This document shows, in pieces, positions 1 to 6,941 of a stretch of 24,391 nt of DNA. The stretch is from CAKRHR01 sp964423195 (GTDB taxonomy: Bacteria; Bacillota; Clostridia; Lachnospirales; Lachnospiraceae). Every line of letters begins with the position of its first letter. The stretch's first letter is position 1. The stretch covers positions 1 through 24,391 of the forward strand of contig CAYRDY010000022.1 of the NCBI GenBank assembly GCA_964423195.1. Reading direction: 5' to 3'. The position numbers were made by a program, and so were the translations under genes. The notes under the pieces are model-generated. The model was not told the origin of the DNA and ran no database searches. It saw only the letters and a list, made by a program, of their open reading frames with translations.

Positions 1-147
1 GGGATGCTCTTTTGCACAGAGGGCAGTGATGAGCAGATAGAGCTTCTTCAGCTGGATGAGTCTGGTGTTAAACCGGCAAAATACTTCACGGAACTGCCGT
101 CCAGAGAGGTTTTTCAGGAGGTATGCGGATGCAGAGACGGATCGTGA
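1..147 (+). CDS. C-terminal fragment of an unrecognised protein
   Basis: An open frame runs from the first base of the window to a TGA at 145-147 and gives about 48 residues. It ends in a segment containing ELPSREVFQEVCGC. The gene starts outside the window, so length and domains cannot be judged, and I do not recognise the family from this tail. Its stop lies inside the start region of the following pseudouridine synthase gene (overlap 129-147), which suggests translational coupling. The frame is supported by its position and by the absence of any other upstream gene, not by a family match. Confidence 0.5.
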   Translation, partial: GMLFCTEGSDEQIELLQLDESGVKPAKYFTELPSREVFQEVCGCRDGS

Positions 148-1415
148 CGCCCAACGAGGCGGGGCAGCGGCTGAGCAAGGTGCTGGGAAAGTATCTGCCG
201 GACGCGCCGGAGAGCTTCATTTACAAGATGCTGCGAAAGAAAAATATTACCCTCAACGGGCGAAAAGCCGACGGCAGCGAAAAAACCTTGCTGGGCGATG
301 AGATCACACTGTGGCTTTCCGATGAGACGATAGAGAAGTTTTCGGGCCGTCAGGTATTTCAGAGGACAGAGGTACACCCGCGGATCATTTATGAGGACGC
401 GAATGTTTTATTGATGAATAAACCTGCGGGCGTACTCTCCCAAAAGGCTAAGGACAGCGATCTTTCGATCAACGAGCAGATGATCAGTTATCTGTTGGAT
501 TCGCGGCAGCTGTCCGAGGAGGAATTGCGCGTATTTAAGCCCTCTGTCGTCAATCGCCTTGACCGCAACACAAGCGGGCTGATCGCGGCGGGGAAGACGC
601 TGGCAGGCCTGCAAATGCTCTCGAAACTTTTTAAGGACCGCAGCCTGCATAAATTCTATTATTGTATCGTGGCGGGCGTCATCGATGCGCCCTGTGAGGT
701 CGATGGCTATCTGGTGAGAGATCAGGCGCAAAACAGGGTCACGATTTATCAGGCGTCATCTGTCCCATCAGCGGATGAAGAGAGGAAAGCTCAAGTATCA
801 GCGCGCCCTTTTTTGGCGCCATCCGCTGCCCGCGAGGCGGCCGGGAGTCGAGCTGGCGACATCAGGACGGCGTACAGGCCGCTGACATCCAACGGGAAAC
901 TGACGCTGCTTGAGGTGTGGCTGATCACAGGTCGGACGCATCAGATCCGTGCACATCTGGCCTCGCTTGGGCATCCAATCATCGGGGATTACAAATATGG
1001 AGATGCCAGGATCAATGATTATTTTAAGGGGAAGTATCATTTGAAACATCAGCTGCTTCACGCGGGGAAACTGGTCATGCCAGAACGGCTGACGGATGGA
1101 ATTTCCGAAATGGAATCAGATGGCATGTCTGAGATGAGATCAGATGGCACGTCTGATATGAGATCGGAGAGTGCGTCTGAGATGAGACCGGAGGGTGTAT
1201 CCGGGTCTTTGATGGCAAAGACAATGCAAGCGGCTTTCTCGGCACTGGCGGGAAAGACCTTTACCGCGCCCCTACCGCCTTTATTTGAGCGTATCGCAGA
1301 GGGGGAGCGGCTGACTCATTTCGCAGAATTTGAAAGAGGGAGAGACAATGGCTACGTGGAATTCGCGGGGACTCCGGGGATCGACGCTGGAGGATCTGAT
1401 CAATGCGACAAATGA
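129..1415 (+). CDS. RluA/RluD-family pseudouridine synthase, enlarged by insertions
   Basis: Predicted enzyme converting uridines to pseudouridine in rRNA or tRNA; the target cannot be told from sequence. The first ~70 residues look like an S4-type RNA-binding domain. The catalytic domain has the family signature with catalytic Asp at residue 145 (NRLDRNTSGL; the usual leading His is Asn here), and the later conserved GRTHQIRAHLASLGHPIIGD block. I chose the ATG at 129 because AGGAGG at 116-121 is 7 bases upstream; the ATG at 123 is too close to it. At 428 residues it is clearly longer than the usual ~300. The extra length comes from an in-frame insertion (about 752-868), a 24-bp repeat tract (1095-1205) and a tail that runs 68 bp into recU. 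Family assignment is firm; which Rlu paralogue it is remains open. Confidence 0.85.
   Translation: MQRRIVTPNEAGQRLSKVLGKYLPDAPESFIYKMLRKKNITLNGRKADGSEKTLLGDEITLWLSDETIEKFSGRQVFQRTEVHPRIIYEDANVLLMNKPAGVLSQKAKDSDLSINEQMISYLLDSRQLSEEELRVFKPSVVNRLDRNTSGLIAAGKTLAGLQMLSKLFKDRSLHKFYYCIVAGVIDAPCEVDGYLVRDQAQNRVTIYQASSVPSADEERKAQVSARPFLAPSAAREAAGSRAGDIRTAYRPLTSNGKLTLLEVWLITGRTHQIRAHLASLGHPIIGDYKYGDARINDYFKGKYHLKHQLLHAGKLVMPERLTDGISEMESDGMSEMRSDGTSDMRSESASEMRPEGVSGSLMAKTMQAAFSALAGKTFTAPLPPLFERIAEGERLTHFAEFERGRDNGYVEFAGTPGIDAGGSDQCDK
769..828 (+). repeat. Palindromic segment inside the pseudouridine synthase gene
   Basis: CAGCGGATG at 769-777 and its exact reverse complement CATCCGCTG at 820-828 flank a smaller inverted pair, GCGCC at 803-807 and GGCGC at 815-819, separated by a run of T. 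The segment lies within about 35 residues (SSVPSADEER onward, ending AAGSRAGD) that have no counterpart in the compact RluA catalytic fold. It keeps the frame open. It resembles an inserted palindromic unit, but origin by insertion is inference. Confidence 0.55.
1095..1205 (+). repeat. 24-bp coding tandem repeats (DGxSEMRS)
   Basis: Four 24-bp units at 1095-1118, 1119-1142, 1143-1166 and 1167-1190, plus a partial fifth, encode DGISEMES, DGMSEMRS, DGTSDMRS, ESASEMRP and EGVSG. They occupy residues ~323-359 of the pseudouridine synthase, after the last conserved catalytic block. They are probably a flexible, charged linker. The units differ at several bases, so the array is not brand new. Confidence 0.85.
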
Positions 1416-1896
1416 AAAATACAGAAATCAGAAGTTGGCGCTGATCCAGAAGATTCCCACGCCGATCAAGCCGATTCAGATGGATGAGACCCATCATCAG
1501 ATCACACTGGCTTATTTTGACCAGCGCAGCACCGTGGATTATATCGGCGCTGTGCAGGGCATTCCGGTCTGTTTTGACGCCAAAGAGTGTGCGGGGATCA
1601 CATTCCCGATTCAGAATGTGCATGAGCATCAGATCGTCTTCATGGAAGACTTTGAGCGCCAGGGGGGCATCGCTTTTCTGGTGATTTATTTTTCCTCGGT
1701 CAATAAATTTTATTATCTGCGCTTTAAAAAACTGGTCGAATTCTGGAATCGCTCCAAGACCGGTCACCGCAAGAGTTTTACGATCGAAGAGATGGAGGAT
1801 GATTTTGAGATCAAAAATTCAGGCGTCTATCTGCACTATCTGGAGACACTGCAAAAGGATCTCAACATGAGGGATCAAGATGAGAGAACAAGATAA
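1348..1896 (+). CDS. recU: Holliday junction resolvase RecU
   Basis: RecU resolves four-way recombination junctions in Gram-positive bacteria, working with RuvAB in DNA repair and chromosome segregation. The 182-residue product has the family features: the N-terminal stalk region (KIPTPIKP), the nuclease core with DYIGAVQGIPVCFDAKE (metal-binding Asp and the E/AK pair), FPIQNVHEHQ, and a C-terminal EFW block. The ATG at 1348 has a GAGGGAG site just upstream; a TTG at 1330 in the same frame is less likely. The first 68 bp overlap the end of the pseudouridine synthase gene in another frame. In many Bacillota recU is next to a penicillin-binding protein gene; here it is not. The extreme C-terminus (MRDQDERTR) lies in a 26-bp tandem duplication. 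Confidence 0.93.
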   Translation: MATWNSRGLRGSTLEDLINATNEKYRNQKLALIQKIPTPIKPIQMDETHHQITLAYFDQRSTVDYIGAVQGIPVCFDAKECAGITFPIQNVHEHQIVFMEDFERQGGIAFLVIYFSSVNKFYYLRFKKLVEFWNRSKTGHRKSFTIEEMEDDFEIKNSGVYLHYLETLQKDLNMRDQDERTR

Positions 1897-1927
1897 GAAA
1901 ACAAGATGAGAGTACAACAGAAGAGAT
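1876..1927 (+). repeat. 26-bp tandem duplication across the end of recU
   Basis: Copies at 1876-1901 and 1902-1927 match at 21 of 26 positions and both begin CAAGATGAGAG. The first copy contains the recU stop codon (1894-1896); the second is non-coding. A further 10-bp tandem pair (AGAACAATCG) follows at 1949-1968. Confidence 0.7.
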
Positions 1928-1988
1928 CAGAATCAAAGAATTCATAAGAGAACAATCGAGAACAATCGCGGAACCGAAATGAAAAGCA

Positions 1989-2017
1989 TTGACAAATCAT
2001 CGTTTCTTGGATATATT
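1989..2017 (+). promoter_or_regulatory. Sigma-A-type promoter of the histidine operon
   Basis: TTGACA at 1989-1994, a 17-base spacer and TATATT at 2012-2017 in an AT-rich stretch give a near-consensus promoter. Transcription would start near 2024 and leave a leader of about 120 bases before hisZ. A second TATAAT at 2066-2071 has no good -35 box (ATTAGC at the right distance), so I treat it as secondary. No T-box or histidine-rich leader peptide is visible. Confidence 0.75.
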
Positions 2018-2111
2018 ATATAAAGTGGGCACACGTCATCAAATTAGCATAGTAGCGCACTAAAGTATAATATGAACAGTTTGAAAAATAATGCTGTCCA
2101 TGTCTATCTGT

Positions 2112-2129
2112 GCCGCCAGCGTCGGCGGC
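2112..2129 (+). promoter_or_regulatory. GC-rich hairpin just upstream of the hisZ ribosome-binding site
   Basis: GCCGCC (2112-2117) and GGCGGC (2124-2129) form a perfect 6-bp stem with a six-base loop. It ends five bases before the GGAG site at 2135-2138. It could tune translation of hisZ, but no partner or alternative structure is evident. Confidence 0.4.
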
Positions 2130-2144
2130 GGAATGGAGATTTTT

Positions 2145-3374
2145 ATGAAGATGAATATCCTGCACACGCCGGACGGTGTGCGTGACATATACAGTTCAGA
2201 GTGCGCGAAAAAGCACACACTGGAAAAACGTCTGCGGGCGCTTTTGCGTCTCTACGGTTATGAGGAGATACAGACGCCGACGTTTGAGTTTTTTGACATT
2301 TTTAACACAGAGCGCGGTACGGTCAGCTCCAGGGAGATGTTCAAGTTTATTGACCGTGACGGCAACACGCTGGTGCTGCGGCCGGACATCACGCCGTCGA
2401 TCGCCAGGGCGGTGGCGAAATATTATATGGATGAGCGCATCCCGATGCGTTTTGCCTACACCGGCAATACGTTCAGAAACAGTTCCAGCTATCAGGGGCG
2501 GATGAGCGAGATTACCCAGATGGGGGCGGAGTTTATCGGCGGAGGTGGTGCGGAGGCGGACGCCGAGATGATCGCGCTCTCCATCGAACTGCTCAGGACC
2601 GCAGGCCTGAGGGAATTTCAGGTCGAGATGGGGCATGTCAGTTTCTTTAAGGCGCTGATGGCGGAGGCGGGCGTTGATGAGGCCACGGAGGATAAGATTC
2701 GCTTTTTGATCGAAAATAAAAATTACTTCGGGCTGGAGGATCAGCTTGAACGGCTGCCGATCTCCGACGGCCTGAAGGCGGTCATCGCGCGCCTGCCGCA
2801 GTGGTTCGGCAGCGTGGAGATCATTGATGAGGCCAAGGCGGCGACCGCGAATGAGGAGGCGCTCGCGGCGCTGAACCGCCTGGAAGAGATTTATGAGATT
2901 CTCGGCAGCTACGGTCTGCAGGATTATGTGACGATAGATCTGGGCATGTTGACGGAGTATAATTATTATACGGGCGTCATTTTCCGCGGTTATACCTACG
3001 GTACCGGCGACGCACTCGTCAAGGGCGGGCGCTATGACAATCTGCTGGGGCAGTTTGGGAAGCAGGCGGCCAGTGTCGGATTTGCCGTGGTCATCGATCA
3101 GCTGATGGCGGCGCTTGCCAGGCAGAAGATTGACATTCCGCTCAAAGCGTTGACGACCATGATCCTGTACCCGAAAGATCAGATGCGGGAGGCCATCCAC
3201 ATTTCCGTCAAAATGCGCCGGGAGAGGCGAGCGGCTGCCATGATGTGTATGGACGATCAGCTGACGCTGGAGGACTATATCGCGTACAGCAGGAGACATC
3301 AGATTTCCGAGATCCTTTATCTGCGCGGCGACGGCAGCGCCCAGCGGATCGATGTGGCACGGAGGGAGACATGA
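2145..3374 (+). CDS. hisZ: ATP phosphoribosyltransferase regulatory subunit HisZ
   Basis: HisZ is a catalytically inactive paralogue of histidyl-tRNA synthetase that pairs with short HisG to form the first enzyme of histidine synthesis and confers feedback control. The 409-residue product opens with NILHTPDGVRDIY. It then shows the class II synthetase-like core: LVLRPDITPSIAR, RFAYTGNTFRN, then YNYYTGVIFRGY and GGRYDNLLGQFG. A C-terminal domain follows. The ATG at 2145 has GGAG six bases upstream; the in-frame ATG at 2091 has no comparable site and adds a sequence unlike the family start. The stop overlaps the hisG start (ATGA at 3371-3374), so the two subunits are probably co-translated. First gene of the operon behind the 1989 promoter. 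Confidence 0.93.
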   Translation: MKMNILHTPDGVRDIYSSECAKKHTLEKRLRALLRLYGYEEIQTPTFEFFDIFNTERGTVSSREMFKFIDRDGNTLVLRPDITPSIARAVAKYYMDERIPMRFAYTGNTFRNSSSYQGRMSEITQMGAEFIGGGGAEADAEMIALSIELLRTAGLREFQVEMGHVSFFKALMAEAGVDEATEDKIRFLIENKNYFGLEDQLERLPISDGLKAVIARLPQWFGSVEIIDEAKAATANEEALAALNRLEEIYEILGSYGLQDYVTIDLGMLTEYNYYTGVIFRGYTYGTGDALVKGGRYDNLLGQFGKQAASVGFAVVIDQLMAALARQKIDIPLKALTTMILYPKDQMREAIHISVKMRRERRAAAMMCMDDQLTLEDYIAYSRRHQISEILYLRGDGSAQRIDVARRET

Positions 3375-4015
3375 GATATTTGACTATTGCCCTGGCGAAA
3401 GGGCGGCTGGCAAGGGAGACATTGGCGCTCCTGGAACAGATCGGCGTGACGATGACGGAGATGAGTGATCCGAAGACCAGAAAACTGATTTTTGTCAATG
3501 AGGCGCAGAGACTCAGGATTTTTCTCGCCAAGGCCTCGGATGTGCCGATCTATGTGGAATACGGAGCTGCGGACATCGGTGTGGCCGGATTGGACACGAT
3601 CATTGAGGAGGGCCGCCGGCACTATGATGTGATGGATCTGGGCTTTGGCAGGTGCGATATGTGTGTGTGCGGACCCGCTGAGGCCGCCGAGCTTTTGAGA
3701 CATCAGGAGATGATCCGCGTGGCATCTAAATATCCGAATATCGCCAGGGATTATTTTTATAATAAGAAACATCAGACCGTGGAGATCATCAAGCTGAACG
3801 GTTCTGTGGAGCTGGCTCCGATCGTGGGGCTCTCGGAGGTGATTGTCGATATCGTGGAGACGGGAGCGACGCTCCGGGAGAATGGCCTTCAGGTGCTGGA
3901 GGTGATTTATCCGCTCTCCGCCCACATGATCGTCAATCAGGTGAGCATGAAGATGGAAAATGAGCGCATCACGCGGCTGATCTATCAGATGAAGGAAATC
4001 ATTCACAGGAAGTGA
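3371..4015 (+). CDS. hisG: ATP phosphoribosyltransferase, short-form catalytic subunit HisG
   Basis: Catalyses the committed step of histidine synthesis, joining ATP and PRPP to give phosphoribosyl-ATP. The product has 214 residues, the short form that lacks the C-terminal regulatory domain and needs HisZ. Visible family blocks are the start LTIALAKGRL, the VEYGAADIGVAGLD block, and the PRPP-binding region VDIVETGATLRENGL. Its ATG overlaps the hisZ stop, with GGAGGGAG at 3361-3368 as ribosome-binding site. A spacer of about 109 bp separates it from hisD. Confidence 0.94.
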   Translation: MRYLTIALAKGRLARETLALLEQIGVTMTEMSDPKTRKLIFVNEAQRLRIFLAKASDVPIYVEYGAADIGVAGLDTIIEEGRRHYDVMDLGFGRCDMCVCGPAEAAELLRHQEMIRVASKYPNIARDYFYNKKHQTVEIIKLNGSVELAPIVGLSEVIVDIVETGATLRENGLQVLEVIYPLSAHMIVNQVSMKMENERITRLIYQMKEIIHRK

Positions 4016-4124
4016 GTACGGCAGTGGCAGGGAGAGGCATTGGAAAATCAGACCTATCAGGGGAGAAATTGTGAAGGGCAGATTGATCAGGAAGCTGTCG
4101 CATCGGTCAGAGATGGAGGAAGAG

Positions 4125-5386
4125 ATGAGAGTTATCAATATCAGCCGTGAGGGCACAAAAAATATTTTGAATCATTTACTCAAACGCGGTCACGGAAATG
4201 ATGGCGGCTATGAGGCGGCGGTCGCCGAGATCGTGGACAGTGTCAGGTCGGGCGGCGATGCGGCTCTTTTCGCGTATGCAAAGAAGTTTGACGGAGCGGA
4301 ATTGACATCCGAGACGCTCGCGGTGACGGCGGATGAGATCAGGGAGGCCTACGATTTGGTCGATGCAAAGCTTCTGGAGGTTCTAAAGAAGGCCATCGCC
4401 AATATCAGAAGTTATCATGAGCGGCAGAAGCGCAACAGCTGGTTTGACTGCCAGCCAAGCGGTATCATCCTGGGGCAGAGAGTGACGCCGCTCGCGCGTG
4501 TGGGGATCTATGTGCCGGGCGGCAAGGCATCATACCCGTCGACGGTGCTGATGAATACGATACCGGCCAGAGTCGCCGGCGTCGGGCAGATTGTGATGGT
4601 CACGCCGGCCGGCGCGAACGGGAAAATCAATCCGGTGACGCTGGTGGCGGCGAGCGAGGCCGGCGCGGATGTGATCTATAAGGCGGGTGGTGCCCAGGCC
4701 ATCGCGGCGCTGGCCTACGGGACCGAGAGCATCCCGAAAGTGGACAAGATCGTCGGGCCCGGAAATATCTATGTGGCACTCGCGAAGCGAGCCGTCTATG
4801 GACATGTGAGCATTGACTCAATCGCCGGGCCGAGCGAGATCATGGTGCTGGCCGATGGGAGCGCCAACCCGCGCTTTGTGGCGGCGGATCTGCTCTCACA
4901 GGCGGAACATGACGAGATGGCCAGCGCGATCCTGGTGACGACGAGCCGGACTCTGGCGGAAAAAGTTTCAGATGAGATCGACGCCTTTGTCGAGACGCTC
5001 TCACGCCGGGACATCATTCGCAAATCTCTGGAAAATTACGGCTATATTCTGCTTGCGGACACGATGGATGAGGCGATTGAAATTGTCAATGAGATTGCCT
5101 CGGAGCACCTGGAGATTGTGACCGAAAATCCGTTTGAGGTGATGACAAAGGTCAAAAACGCCGGCGCGATTTTTATCGGGGATTACAGCAGCGAGCCGCT
5201 GGGCGATTATTTTGCCGGCCCGAACCATGTGCTGCCGACCAATGGCACGGCCAGATTTTTCTCGCCGCTGTCGGTCGATGATTATGTCAAAAAATCCAGC
5301 GTGATCTATTATTCGAGGGAAGCCCTGGAGCCGGTTGCGGACGACATCATCCGTTTCGCGGAGGCGGAATCGCTGACGGCGCATGC
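4125..5386 (+). CDS. hisD: Histidinol dehydrogenase HisD (3' end lost in assembly gap)
   Basis: Catalyses the last two steps, oxidising histidinol to histidine with NAD and a zinc ion. About 420 residues are visible, ending at LTAHA, the near-terminal motif carrying a zinc-ligand His, so only about ten residues and the stop are missing in the N run. Other family features are VPGGKASYPSTVLM, the SQAEHDE zinc-ligand block, ASEHLEI with the catalytic Glu-His pair, and GDYFAGPNHVLPT. The ATG at 4125 has GGAGG at 4115-4119, five bases away. A GTG at 4071 in the same frame also has an upstream AGGGGAG and would add 18 residues, but the family normally starts near 4125. Any reading through the gap past 5486 is an artefact. 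Confidence 0.92.
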
Positions 5387-5486
5387 NNNNNNNNNNNNNN
5401 NNNNNNNNNNNNNNNNNNNNNNNNNNNNNNNNNNNNNNNNNNNNNNNNNNNNNNNNNNNNNNNNNNNNNNNNNNNNNNNNNNNNNN
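5387..5486. other. Assembly gap (100 N) between hisD and hisB
   Basis: Exactly 100 N, a conventional placeholder for a gap of unknown size. The missing DNA must hold the hisD C-terminus and could hold more; an extra small gene between hisD and hisB cannot be excluded. Confidence 0.98.
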
Positions 5487-5503
5487 ACGGGAGAGACTGA
5501 GAT

Positions 5504-6103
5504 ATGGAAAGTACAGTGGAGAGAGCCGCACAGATACATCGAAAGACGAGGGAGACGGATATTGCCATGACGCTCAATCTGGACGGCAGCGGCGCCGCGG
5601 AGATTGACACCGGCATCGGCTTTTTTGACCATATGTTAAATAGCTTTGCGAGGCACGGCCTGTTTGATCTGGACCTCAAGGTGCGGGGCGATCTGAGAGT
5701 TGACTGTCATCACACGGTCGAGGATACCGGCATTGTACTGGGCCAGGCCATCGCCAAGGCGCTCGGAGGTAAAAGGGGTATCAGACGCTATGGACATGCC
5801 GTTCTGCCGATGGATGAGACATTGGTTCTGTCGGCCATCGATCTGTCCGGCAGGCCCTATCTGGTTTTTGACGCGGATTTTACCGTGGATCGGGTCGGGG
5901 ATTTCGACACAGAGATGGTTCGGGAGTTTTTTTATGCCGTTTCTTACAGCGCGGGCATGAATTTGCACATTAAAGTCTTGTCAGGAGGCAATAATCATCA
6001 TATAATAGAGGGGATATTTAAGGCGTTTGCCAGGGCACTCGACGCGGCGGTGTCGATAGACGCGCGCATCACGGATGTCCTCTCCACGAAGGGCGTCCTC
6101 TAG
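5504..6103 (+). CDS. hisB: Imidazoleglycerol-phosphate dehydratase HisB
   Basis: Dehydrates imidazoleglycerol phosphate to imidazoleacetol phosphate with two manganese ions. The 199-residue single-domain protein carries the metal-binding motifs GFFDHML, DCHHTVED and GGNNHHIIEGIFKAFARAL, plus the conserved LPMDE segment. It is the monofunctional form, without the N-terminal histidinol-phosphatase domain found in enterobacteria. The ATG at 5504 follows GGGAGAG at 5489-5495, just after the assembly gap. A 115-bp spacer with a small hairpin follows before hisA. Confidence 0.94.
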   Translation: MESTVERAAQIHRKTRETDIAMTLNLDGSGAAEIDTGIGFFDHMLNSFARHGLFDLDLKVRGDLRVDCHHTVEDTGIVLGQAIAKALGGKRGIRRYGHAVLPMDETLVLSAIDLSGRPYLVFDADFTVDRVGDFDTEMVREFFYAVSYSAGMNLHIKVLSGGNNHHIIEGIFKAFARALDAAVSIDARITDVLSTKGVL

Positions 6104-6167
6104 AAAAAGTTCGCGGCGGCGAGAGGCAGGTTTGCCCAAAATATGCGGTTTGCGGCGCTGCGCTTAT

Positions 6168-6186
6168 CGTGTGCCCGTTTCACACG
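6168..6186 (+). other. Small hairpin in the hisB-hisA spacer
   Basis: CGTGTG (6168-6173) and CACACG (6181-6186) form a 6-bp stem with a seven-base loop. No T-run follows, so it is not a terminator. The rest of the 115-bp spacer (6104-6218) shows no gene. Confidence 0.3.
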
Positions 6187-6218
6187 TTCAAATTCATCAG
6201 AGAAATGAGGAAAACTGC

Positions 6219-6941
6219 ATGCGGTTATTTCCGACGATCCATATCAAAAACGGCAAGTGTTACAGTACCACGAGTGCGGATGTCCTCGGCCGACACAATA
6301 TCTATACGAGCCATCCCGAAAAACTGGCAGCCATCTGGGAGGCGCAGGGCGCGAAATGGCTGCATGTGGTCGATGTGGACGGTGCCACTTCCGGCAATCC
6401 GTCCAATGAGGAGGCGCTTCGGGCCATTTTAGAGACAGTCAGGATTCCGGTACAGTTCGGCGGAGGCCTGCGCACGATCAAGGACATTGACTATTATCTG
6501 AATCTGGGTGTGGCACGGGTGGTCTGCGGGACAAAGCCGATCGAGAGCGGCCATTTTGCGGCGGAGGTCGTAAATCTGTGCGGGCCGGATCGCTTTGCTG
6601 TGGGTATCGACGCGGTCAACGGCATGGTGGCCGTTGAGGGCCGGGAGAAGCTGTGTGATTTCAACCCTGTCTCTGTGGCCAACAAGCTCGGCGAAGTCGG
6701 GGTAAAGACGATTATTTACACGGATGTCATGCGTTCAATGGCGCGGATGGGCCCAAGCATTGACAATATCCGCGAATTGGTTACGCACACGAATGTTGAT
6801 ATTATTGCCGCCGGCGGTATTGAGAGTATCAATGATCTGAAAAATATCGAGGCTGTGGGTGCACGGGGAGCGATCGTGGCCGCGGCGTTATATGAGGGAA
6901 AGATAAAGCTGGATGAGGCAGAATGGAGATTCTATGAGTAA
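6219..6941 (+). CDS. hisA: HisA-family isomerase (HisA/HisF-related barrel) with atypical active site
   Basis: Best match is HisA, which isomerises ProFAR to PRFAR by an Amadori rearrangement in an eight-stranded barrel. The 240-residue length, WLHVVDVDGA, the phosphate-loop VQFGGGLRT, VGIDAVNG (Asp131), IIAAGGIES and the ALYEGKIKL end all fit HisA. Two expected features are changed. Strand 1 reads FPTIHIKNGKC, so residue 8 is His where HisA normally has the catalytic Asp of P-A-(I/L)-D. The TDxxRDG motif near the second phosphate site reads TDVMRSM (Asp169 kept, RDG lost). Either this is a divergent but active subfamily or its chemistry has changed. The ATG at 6219 has GAGG eight bases upstream. 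It overlaps hisIE by 8 bp. Confidence 0.8.
   Translation: MRLFPTIHIKNGKCYSTTSADVLGRHNIYTSHPEKLAAIWEAQGAKWLHVVDVDGATSGNPSNEEALRAILETVRIPVQFGGGLRTIKDIDYYLNLGVARVVCGTKPIESGHFAAEVVNLCGPDRFAVGIDAVNGMVAVEGREKLCDFNPVSVANKLGEVGVKTIIYTDVMRSMARMGPSIDNIRELVTHTNVDIIAAGGIESINDLKNIEAVGARGAIVAAALYEGKIKLDEAEWRFYE

Noticed and set aside
2051..2075. A third copy of the leader element near the his promoter (shares GCACTAAAGT at 2057-2066)
   Set aside because: Only about ten bases match, without the pairing arms or the ribosome-binding site, so chance cannot be excluded.
1897..2144. T-box or histidine attenuator before the his operon
   Set aside because: No T-box consensus, no terminator/antiterminator pair and no run of His codons were found in the leader.
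2196..3299. A 367-codon open frame on the minus strand
   Set aside because: It lies wholly opposite hisZ, has no ribosome-binding site or family motif, and is explained by GC-rich codon use in hisZ. The many other antisense frames are rejected for the same reason.
3245..3370. Extended N-terminus for HisG (start at 3245)
   Set aside because: The extension lies inside hisZ in another frame. The 3371 ATG has a good ribosome-binding site and gives the family start.
5487..5570. Reading hisD through the N run to a stop at 5570
   Set aside because: The residues after the gap do not resemble HisD, and the region is the start of hisB; the HisD end is inside the gap.
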